Shown here: positions 57,702 to 64,000 of the stretch, piece after piece
How the letters are laid out: each line of letters starts with the position of its first letter
Numbering within the stretch: position 1 is the first letter of the stretch
Translations under genes and position numbers: made by a program
Assembly (NCBI GenBank): GCA_964640385.1
Contig: CAZXFL010000006.1
Coordinates: 1 to 64,000 of the forward strand
DNA length: 64,000 nt
Reading direction: 5' to 3'
From: JBBDIK01 sp964640385
GTDB lineage: Bacteria; Actinomycetota; UBA4738; JBBDHU01
The notes under the pieces: generated by a model
Seen by the model: only the letters and a program-made list of their open reading frames with translations
Told to the model about the DNA's origin: nothing
Databases searched by the model: none

Positions 57702-59056
57702 TCGCGGAGATCGCGTTCTTCCAGACGATCCTCGACGGGCTCGGCACGGTCCTGGCGAAGATCTACGACGTCGTCGGGAACTACGGGCTGACCATCATCA
57801 TCTTCACCCTGTTGGTCCGGCTCCTGCTCGTTCCGATCGGGATCAAGCAGGTCAAGGGCATGATGGCCATGCAGCGGCTGCAGCCGAAGATGAAGGCCAT
57901 CCAGAAGAAGCACAAGGGGAACAAGGAGAAGCAACGCGAAGAGACGATGAAGCTCTACCAGGAGCACGGGGTCAACCCGCTCCAGAGCTGCCTCCCTCTC
58001 GTGCTACAGATCCCGGTATTCATCGCTCTGTACGCAGTGCTGCGGCCGCCCGTGCCTGGGACCGGGGTGGACGTACACATCCCCGAGGACAGCAGCCTGT
58101 ACACGGCTGTCGTCGAGACCCAGGGAGGCACCAACTTCTTGACGATGAACCTGTTCTGTACCCCGGTGCAGGCAGGCGATTCCGATGCTCCCGTGCCCAG
58201 CGCCGCCAAACTGACCACGGCTGTCGACTCGTCGCAGACGACGATCCCGGTCGAGGAGAAGTCGTCAGCGCCGGCGTTGGCATTCACGATGACCGTCGAT
58301 GACGAGCAGATGCGAGTCGCCGCCAGGGCGCCCGCCGACCAGGCCACGGGGACCCCCATCACGTACACGGTCTCGAGGGGCTACGAGGGGACGGTGGAGG
58401 CGGCGCACGAGGAAGGGGCGACCGGAACCTCGGTGCTGCTGACCTTGGACTGTGGGGATGGAGCGGCAGCCAAGATCCCCTACTACGGGTTCTTGGTCCT
58501 CATGGTCGGCACGACCTACTTCCAGTCCCGCCAGATGCAAAGGGCGTCCCCGCAGGCGGTCAACAAGCAGCAGCAGACCATCATGAGGATCATGCCCTTG
58601 TTCTTCGGGTTCATCGGGATCAATTTCCCTATGGGGCTCATCCTGTACTGGACAACGTCGAACGCATGGCAGGTGGGTCAGCAATTCGTGCTGCTCAAAC
58701 GGATGAAGGCCCACGAGCCGCCGCCGCCGCCTGAGAGGCCGGCCAAGAAGGGTGGCTCGGGGATCAAGCCCTCGGGCGGCAAGGCGGCAAGCCCCAAGAG
58801 TGGGGCAGCCAAGGGCGGCGAGGCTGCCAGGGGTGGCAAAGGGCGCTCGAAGTCGTCGAAGCCCGTCAAGCCCGTCAAGCCCGTGAAGCCCGGCAAGCCG
58901 GCCAAGACGGGCTTCATGCAGCGGATGGTCGAGCAGGCGGAGGCCGAGCGCGCCAGGAAACTGAAGGAACAGGGCAAGTCCGGGGGCAAGGGCTCCGGCA
59001 ACGAAGGTGGTAGCACGAAGGACGACGACTCTGGGGGATCCAGTGGAGGAAGTTGA
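57698..59056 (+). CDS. yidC: Membrane insertase YidC with an extra beta-module in the outer loop
   Basis: A 452-residue insertase. The core (YGLTIIIFTLLVRLLLVPIG, RLQPKMKAIQKKHKG, LPLVLQIPVFIALYAVLR, then FFGFINFPMGL-like region at about 308) is normal. Residues about 168-250 carry an added module: TTAVDSSQTTIPV, VDDEQMRVAA, YTVSRGYEGTVEAAHEEGA. This pattern is known from phage structural proteins. The C-terminus is a Lys/Gly/Ser-rich tail with VKPVKPVKP. It inserts and folds membrane proteins. Confidence 0.9.
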   Translation: MIAEIAFFQTILDGLGTVLAKIYDVVGNYGLTIIIFTLLVRLLLVPIGIKQVKGMMAMQRLQPKMKAIQKKHKGNKEKQREETMKLYQEHGVNPLQSCLPLVLQIPVFIALYAVLRPPVPGTGVDVHIPEDSSLYTAVVETQGGTNFLTMNLFCTPVQAGDSDAPVPSAAKLTTAVDSSQTTIPVEEKSSAPALAFTMTVDDEQMRVAARAPADQATGTPITYTVSRGYEGTVEAAHEEGATGTSVLLTLDCGDGAAAKIPYYGFLVLMVGTTYFQSRQMQRASPQAVNKQQQTIMRIMPLFFGFIGINFPMGLILYWTTSNAWQVGQQFVLLKRMKAHEPPPPPERPAKKGGSGIKPSGGKAASPKSGAAKGGEAARGGKGRSKSSKPVKPVKPVKPGKPAKTGFMQRMVEQAEAERARKLKEQGKSGGKGSGNEGGSTKDDDSGGSSGGS

Positions 59057-59720
59057 GAAGAGCGCCCCGACCGTGGAGGAAGCCCTAGAGGCTGCCCTCG
59101 AGGAGTTGGGGCTCAGCGAGCAGGAAGCCGACGTCGAGATCGTGCAGGAGCCGAAGGGCGGACTGCTCGGACTGGGCTCGAAGGGGGCAACCGTCCGGGT
59201 TCGGCCGCTTCGGCGTTCCGGTCCGGACCTGACCGAGGACGAGCTCGAAGAGCAGGGGGAGGTCGCGGCCGAGTTCCTGGAGGGCCTGCTCGAGAAGATG
59301 GACATCGACGCGGACGTCGAGACCAACTACGAGCAGGACCACGGCAGGATGTACGCGGAGATCTGGGCGCCGGAAGGTGACGAGGAAGAGATGGGCATCC
59401 TGATCGGTCATCACGGGGCCGTCATAGAGTCGCTGCAGGAACTGGTCCGGATCGTGGTGAGCCAGTCGACCGGGAACCGCTGCATGGTCACCGTCGATGT
59501 GGAGGACTATCAGAAACGCCGCCGCGCGAGGCTAGCTGGGAAGGCCCGGGACATCGCGAAGCGCGTCCAGCAGTCGGGTCGGGAAGAGGCTCTGGAGCCG
59601 ATGAATCCGTACGACCGAAAGATCGTCCATGACGTGGTGGCGAGCGTTCGCGGTGTCGAAAGCGCGAGTGATGGAGAAGAGCCGGGGCGCCGGGTCGTGA
59701 TCCGGCGCTCAGGCAGCTGA
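59043..59720 (+). CDS. jag: Jag/KhpB-type RNA-binding protein (KH and R3H)
   Basis: A 225-residue protein: Jag N-domain (TVEEALEAALEELGLSEQE, GLLGLGSKGATVRV), KH domain (LIGHHGAVIESLQELVRI) and R3H domain (NPYDRKIVHDVVA). GTG 59043 is chosen, inside the end of yidC, with GGGGGA before. Jag is linked to wall synthesis and small RNA binding. Confidence 0.92.
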   Translation: MEEVEKSAPTVEEALEAALEELGLSEQEADVEIVQEPKGGLLGLGSKGATVRVRPLRRSGPDLTEDELEEQGEVAAEFLEGLLEKMDIDADVETNYEQDHGRMYAEIWAPEGDEEEMGILIGHHGAVIESLQELVRIVVSQSTGNRCMVTVDVEDYQKRRRARLAGKARDIAKRVQQSGREEALEPMNPYDRKIVHDVVASVRGVESASDGEEPGRRVVIRRSGS

Positions 59721-59727
59721 GAGGCGA

Positions 59728-59743
59728 AGTTTCACGTGAAACA
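59728..59743. promoter_or_regulatory. parS site over the rsmG start codon
   Basis: AGTTTCACGTGAAACA matches the ParB target TGTTTCACGTGAAACA at 15 of 16 bases, with a perfect 14-bp palindrome (59729-59742). The GTG of rsmG (59736) is in the centre. It lies about 3 kb from dnaA, as expected for the main centromere. Confidence 0.93.
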
Positions 59744-60341
59744 GTACGAGGTCCCCGGGTTCGCAGAAGACCTGGGGATCTCGCTTTCCCCGGACCAGGT
59801 CTCGGCTCTCGAGGCGTTCGAGCGGCTCCTCACCGGCCGAGGCGTCGAGCTGGGGCTCATCGCCGAAGGCGACTCCGGGCGTGTCCGGGAACGCCACATC
59901 CTGGACTCCCTCCGCGCCCTCCCGGAAATGGCCGGCGCCTCGACCGCGCTAGACCTGGGATCCGGCGCGGGCCTGCCGGGACTGGTGGTCGCCATCGCGG
60001 CCCCGGACACCGAGGTCGCCCTCATCGAGCGTCGTGAGAAGCGAGTCGCGTTCCTGGAGTTGGCGATCAGAGACCTCGGTGTGACGAACGCCACCGTGTT
60101 GCCGGCATCCACGGGAGAGGTGGAACGTCGGGCCGGCGTCTGCCTCGCGCGGGCGTTCGCGCCGATCGAGGGGAGTTGGCAGGCGGCCCGTGCCCTGCTC
60201 GAGCCCGGCGGCCGGCTGGTCTACTTCGCCGGGGAGTCCTTCACGGACGTCCCGGAACTTCCGGGGGCGCAGGGGTCCCGGGTTTCACCCTGCCCGCTGC
60301 TTGAATCGGCGGGACCCCTCGTTATCATCACGGGTGAGTGA
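59736..60341 (+). CDS. rsmG: 16S rRNA (guanine527-N7) methyltransferase RsmG
   Basis: A 201-residue SAM methyltransferase (GidB). SAM motif is LDLGSGAGLPGLVVA, with ERHILDSL ahead and LIERREKRVAFLE behind. It modifies 16S rRNA; loss gives streptomycin resistance. The GTG start lies inside parS. Confidence 0.93.
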   Translation: MKQYEVPGFAEDLGISLSPDQVSALEAFERLLTGRGVELGLIAEGDSGRVRERHILDSLRALPEMAGASTALDLGSGAGLPGLVVAIAAPDTEVALIERREKRVAFLELAIRDLGVTNATVLPASTGEVERRAGVCLARAFAPIEGSWQAARALLEPGGRLVYFAGESFTDVPELPGAQGSRVSPCPLLESAGPLVIITGE

Positions 60342-60412
60342 CCCGACGCGGCTCCGCCTCCCCGAGAGACGGTCGCTAGCCGCATCCCCGGGCCCAGGAT
60401 CGAAATGAGGGC

Positions 60413-61669
60413 ATGACAGCTTCCCGGAAGAAGACCCCAACGGGCACCAGGGTCATCGCCATCGCCAACCAGAAGGGTGGCGTCGGCAAGTCGACCACGG
60501 CGGTCAGCCTTGGCGCGGCTCTTGCTGAGACCGGCCACCCCGTCCTTGTACTGGATCTCGATCCCCAGGGCAATGCCTCCACCGGCATGGGTATCCGCCA
60601 CGACGAGAGAGACACGACCATCTACGAGGTGCTGGTGTCGGAGGCGCCGATCGCCGATGCCATCGTGCAGACCCCGGTCGAAAACCTCTGGGCGGTTCCC
60701 TCGACCATCGACCTTGCCGGAGCGGAGATCGAACTGGTCAGTCAGTTCTCGCGCGAACTGCGATTGAGGAAGGCGATCGAGACCCTGGAAGTGGGTCGCT
60801 TCGAGTTCGTCCTCCTGGACTGTCCGCCGTCGCTCGGGCTCCTCACGGTGAACGCGCTGGCTGCGGCGGCGGAGCTACTGGTGCCCATCCAGTGCGAGTA
60901 TTACGCGCTGGAAGGGCTGAGCCAGCTGCTCCGTAACGTCGGTCTCGTCCAGCAGAACATCAACCAGGGGCTGAAGCTCTCGGGCATCGTCATGACGATG
61001 TTCGATCCGCGAACGAAGCTCTCCGAGCAGGTCGTTGAGGAGGTCCGGAAGTATTTCCGGGAGCAGGTGTATGACACCATCATACCCCGGACGGTGCGGT
61101 TGTCCGAGGCTCCCGGTTACGGAGAACCGATCACGGTGTACGACCCGCGTTCGCGCGGGGCGGAGTGCTACCGCGACCTCGCCCGGGAGGTGCTGGGGCG
61201 GCCCGTCCCGGAAGGGGCCGGCGTGCCGCAGATGGAGGAGCTGCCGGAGATCGTCGTGCCGCCACCTGAACGTCCGAAGAACCCTGAACCCGACGCGATA
61301 GAGTCGGCGGAACCGGTTGCACCGCAAGGACCCGCGAAGCGTCCAGCCGGGACACCGAAGGCGAACCAGAAGGCCAAGACCAAGGTCAAGGCCAAGCAGA
61401 GACCGGAACCGGCGCCCGAACCAGAACCGGAAACCGAGCCGGCTGAAGAGACCCTCGAGCCGGCTGCGCGGGAGGAAGCGGAGTTCGAACGGGACGACGG
61501 GACCGCGACTGCCGATATGCCGGCCGATGTGCTCGTCGCCGAGGCGACGGTGGTGGTGGAAGATCTCACGGAGGTCGAGGGCATCGCCGCCCCGTCCGAC
61601 AACGGCGCGGGCGAAGGCGATGGCGGGAAGAAGAGATGGCGATTGTTCCGCAAAGGAGGCGACGCATGA
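60413..61669 (+). CDS. parA: Chromosome partition ATPase ParA with long C-terminal tail
   Basis: A 418-residue ParA/Soj: Walker A KGGVGKST (about 20-27), DLDPQGNAS, LLDCPPSLGLLT and PRTVRLSEAPGYGEP. The ATPase ends near residue 265. About 150 residues then form a Pro/Glu/Lys-rich tail that ends GGKKRWRLFRKGGDA. It moves ParB-parS complexes over the nucleoid. It overlaps parB (ATGA). Confidence 0.93.
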   Translation: MTASRKKTPTGTRVIAIANQKGGVGKSTTAVSLGAALAETGHPVLVLDLDPQGNASTGMGIRHDERDTTIYEVLVSEAPIADAIVQTPVENLWAVPSTIDLAGAEIELVSQFSRELRLRKAIETLEVGRFEFVLLDCPPSLGLLTVNALAAAAELLVPIQCEYYALEGLSQLLRNVGLVQQNINQGLKLSGIVMTMFDPRTKLSEQVVEEVRKYFREQVYDTIIPRTVRLSEAPGYGEPITVYDPRSRGAECYRDLAREVLGRPVPEGAGVPQMEELPEIVVPPPERPKNPEPDAIESAEPVAPQGPAKRPAGTPKANQKAKTKVKAKQRPEPAPEPEPETEPAEETLEPAAREEAEFERDDGTATADMPADVLVAEATVVVEDLTEVEGIAAPSDNGAGEGDGGKKRWRLFRKGGDA

Positions 61670-62565
61670 CGAAGCGAGGCCTGGGCAGGGGCCTGTCTGC
61701 GCTGATCCCCGGCGCGCCGGAGACCGGGGGGGCTGATGTCGGCACCGGACTCCTCGAGCTGCCGGTGAGCGCGATCAAGCCGAATCCGCGCCAGCCGAGG
61801 ACCATGTTCGACGAAACCGCGCTCGAGTCTATGGTCGCGTCGGTGAAAGAAGTGGGGGTGCTGCAGCCCGTTGTCGTGCGCACGTCGGGCGACGGCTACG
61901 AACTGATCGCCGGCGAGCGGCGATTCCGTGCGGCGCAGCGTGCCGGGCTGAGGACCATCCCCGCCGTCATCCGCGAGAGCGACGACGTCACGTCGCTGCA
62001 GGAAGCGATCATCGAGAACATCCAGCGCGAGGATCTGAACCCCATCGAGCTCGCGGAGGCGTTGCGCGAGCTGCAAGAGGAGCTGGGTGCGACGCAAGAG
62101 CTTCTGGCCGAACGCGTGAGCATGTCGCGATCGTCGATCGCGAACACGATCCGATTGCTGCAGCTGCCTCCCAAGGTGCAGGCGATGGTCGCCGACGGAA
62201 AGATCCAGGCGGGACATGCGCGGGCCCTCCTGTCGATCGGTGACGGCGAGGCGCAGGAGACGCTGGCGCTCCGCGTCGCTGCGGAGGATCTCTCCGTGCG
62301 TGAGGTGGAGGAACTCGTCCGGCGCTACATCGATCAGTCGGCGGCTTCGCCTGCCAAGGGGAAGAAGAAGGCGGAGCACGGGAACGAGCTCGCATCGCCG
62401 ATGGCCGAGGTCGAGGAGATCCTGTCCGAGCAACTGGCGACACGTGTCAAGATCCAGATGGGCGCGAAACGGGGCAAGATCATCGTGGACTTCGGCTCTC
62501 CAGACGACCTCGAGCGCATCGTCTCCGAGATCATCGGATCGGGTCCCGGGCTCGCCCCCGACTAG
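61666..62565 (+). CDS. parB: Chromosome partition protein ParB
   Basis: A 299-residue ParB. N-terminal ParA-binding (RGLGRGLSALIPGAPE), CTPase motifs (GERRFRAAQ, IENIQREDLNPIELAEA), HTH (ERVSMSRSSIANTIRLL) and a C-terminal dimer region. It loads on parS. It ends next to the convergent aminotransferase (4-bp overlap). Confidence 0.95.
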   Translation: MTKRGLGRGLSALIPGAPETGGADVGTGLLELPVSAIKPNPRQPRTMFDETALESMVASVKEVGVLQPVVVRTSGDGYELIAGERRFRAAQRAGLRTIPAVIRESDDVTSLQEAIIENIQREDLNPIELAEALRELQEELGATQELLAERVSMSRSSIANTIRLLQLPPKVQAMVADGKIQAGHARALLSIGDGEAQETLALRVAAEDLSVREVEELVRRYIDQSAASPAKGKKKAEHGNELASPMAEVEEILSEQLATRVKIQMGAKRGKIIVDFGSPDDLERIVSEIIGSGPGLAPD

Positions 62566-63824
62566 ACGGTCCCTCGACCTGTCCCCGGGATGACCTCGGC
62601 GGTGGTCGCGGCGCGCTGAGCCGCCTCTTCATCGCGGAGGAGTTCGGCCAGCCGCCGAACCCCCTCGGCCACGTCCGCGGCATCGGGATAGCAGTAGGCG
62701 AGGCGCAAGCGGTTCGCACCGCCTCCGTCCGGATAGAACGCGGTACCGGGCACGTAGGCGACCTTGCGTTCGACCGCGGTCGGGAGCATCGTGGCGGTGT
62801 CGAAGATGTCGGGGAGCGTCGCCCAGACGTAGAAGCCACCGCTCGGGTGTGTCCAGGACGCGTCGGCGGGGAAGTGTTCGGCGAGTGCGGTCACGCAGGC
62901 GTCGCGACGGTCGCGGTAGATGTCGATCAGCGTCTCGAGGTTGGCGCGCCACCGCTTGCCGGATAGGTATTCCTCGGCGATCAGCTGGGCGAAGTTGCTC
63001 GGACACAGATCGGCAGCTTCTTTCGCCGGCAGGAACCGTTGCAGCACAGAGGGTTCGGCCGACACGTACCCTATGCGGATCCCGGCGGCGAAGACCTTCG
63101 AGAGCGAGCTGAGGTAGATGACGTTCGTGGGGTCAAGGGTACGGAGCGCCGGGATCGGCTCGCCGTCGAAGCGGAGCGCGCGGTAGGGGTCGTCTTCAAC
63201 GATCGGGATGCCGGCCTCGCGGCACACGGCGGCCAGGTGCTCGCGGCGGGCCAGCGACATCGTGACGCCCGCGGGGTTGTGGAAGTTGGGCACCGTATAG
63301 ACGAACGCGGGCGTCGCGCCATCCCGCAGGAGCGCCTCGAGCTCGTCGACGATCATGCCCTCGTCGTCCAACGGGATCTGCAGGAACTCGGGTTCGTAGG
63401 CGGAGAACGCCGAAAGGGCGCCGACGTAGGAAGGGGCCTCAACGGCGATCTGATCGCCGGGGTCGATGAAGATCTTGCCGATGATGTCGAGCGCCTGCTG
63501 TCCCCCCATCGTGATGACGATGGAGTCGGGCCGGGCGGCGATGCCCTCGGCGGTCAGGATCTCCGCTAAGCGCTCGCGCAGCCCCAGGTGGCCGACACCT
63601 GCCCCGTACTGGAGGGCCAGATCCCCGCGGTCGGTGATCACCTTCGTTACGACCTCGAGGATGTCCTCGCGCGGGAGCGCCTGCACGAACGGCATGCCGC
63701 CGGCCAGCGAGATGACCTCCGGACGGGACGCGACGGCGAAGAGCGCGCGAACCTCCGAGGCGGACATGCCGGCGGTTCGGCGCGCGTACAGATCGACGTA
63801 GGGGTCAAGTGTGATCTCGGTCAT
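62562..63824 (-). CDS. PLP-dependent aminotransferase (2-aminoadipate/AspC class I, MocR-catalytic like)
   Basis: A 420-residue class I/II aminotransferase. Substrate and PLP parts are visible: SLAGGMPFVQALP, PNFHNPAGVTMS, and SLSKVFAAGIRIGY with the PLP Lys. Similar to the 2-aminoadipate/LysN group; the true substrate is not known. It is convergent to parB. The start ATG is 63824. Confidence 0.85.
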   Translation of the reverse strand: MTEITLDPYVDLYARRTAGMSASEVRALFAVASRPEVISLAGGMPFVQALPREDILEVVTKVITDRGDLALQYGAGVGHLGLRERLAEILTAEGIAARPDSIVITMGGQQALDIIGKIFIDPGDQIAVEAPSYVGALSAFSAYEPEFLQIPLDDEGMIVDELEALLRDGATPAFVYTVPNFHNPAGVTMSLARREHLAAVCREAGIPIVEDDPYRALRFDGEPIPALRTLDPTNVIYLSSLSKVFAAGIRIGYVSAEPSVLQRFLPAKEAADLCPSNFAQLIAEEYLSGKRWRANLETLIDIYRDRRDACVTALAEHFPADASWTHPSGGFYVWATLPDIFDTATMLPTAVERKVAYVPGTAFYPDGGGANRLRLAYCYPDAADVAEGVRRLAELLRDEEAAQRAATTAEVIPGTGRGTV

Positions 63825-63870
63825 ACGTACGGTCAGATGCTACCGGGAAGGGAGAGGTAAGGAGCGGTGG

Positions 63871-64000
63871 CTAGGCGTCTGCATGGGCGGCGATCGATGC
63901 CTCGACCGCTGCGCGCTCGCCGTCCGAGAGGTGCCGTGACTTGCGCGTCCCGGGATCGTGGGCGACCGCAACGGTTTCGGACTCCGACGCGAGGAACCCG
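63871..64000 (-). CDS. C-terminal end of a thioesterase-like protein (partial)
   Basis: The last 42 codons plus stop of a gene that continues beyond the window. The end reads ASESETVAVAHDPGTRKSRH then LSDGERAAVEASIAAH, like the C-terminus of hotdog acyl-CoA thioesterases of the YbgC/4HBT type. Identification is tentative since the active site is outside. Confidence 0.5.
   Translation of the reverse strand, partial: GFLASESETVAVAHDPGTRKSRHLSDGERAAVEASIAAHADA

Overview
The window is a high-GC bacterial chromosome segment with an actinobacterial gene set: the fhaA-fhaB-pstP-rodA-pbpA-PASTA kinase cluster, crgA, a DUF3566 gene beside gyrA, an IclR regulator divergent from leuCD, and rpmH-rnpA-yidD-yidC-jag-rsmG-parAB beside dnaA. 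A run of 100 N inside gyrA shows it is a draft or metagenome scaffold. I cannot name the genus. Many starts lie 6-9 bases after a TAnnCT-like -10 box, so leaderless or near-leaderless transcripts seem common.

Layout. 1-4.4 kb: a two-TM protein, a VapBC-like pair, an Asp-rich TSP3-repeat secreted protein divergent from an ECF sigma factor with a DUF5667 partner, and tRNA-Leu. 4.4-14.7 kb: carbonic anhydrase, a hydrolase, a 26-residue membrane peptide, then the cell-wall and phospho-signalling operon ending in two PASTA kinases. 14.8-22.3 kb: a long ThyX-like protein, hisCBHAFI, an inverted VapBC-like pair, hisG. 22.3-28 kb: twin membrane-anchored paralogs, then assimilatory sulfate reduction (sir, small zinc protein, cysH, met8-like, SUMT). 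28-46 kb: mixed metabolism (HAD, crgA, phosphoesterase, Glu dehydrogenase, S9 peptidase, glycosyltransferase, two sugar dehydrogenases, a pilin, leuDC with its IclR regulator, tRNA-Ala, a repeat protein, a racemase/GNAT pair, tRNA-Ile). 46-64 kb: replication-origin region: gyrA, gyrB, dciA, recF, dnaN and dnaA point left; rpmH through parB point right; parS lies at the rsmG start.

Most interesting: the leader of cysH. It encodes a 24-residue peptide with four Cys codons among residues 4-8, overlaps a hairpin, and is followed by a strong intrinsic terminator and a segment that can pair with the terminator's left arm. This has the layout of a cysteine-responsive attenuator. Other points: a phage-structural-type beta module that appears inserted in YidC, a KKKVA-repeat tail on GyrA that probably broke the assembly, a ParA with a long tail ending in a basic aromatic motif, a PASTA kinase with altered catalytic motifs, a bidirectional promoter in 20 bp, and dyads over the promoters of the racemase operon, the second VapBC-like pair and the leuCD/IclR region.
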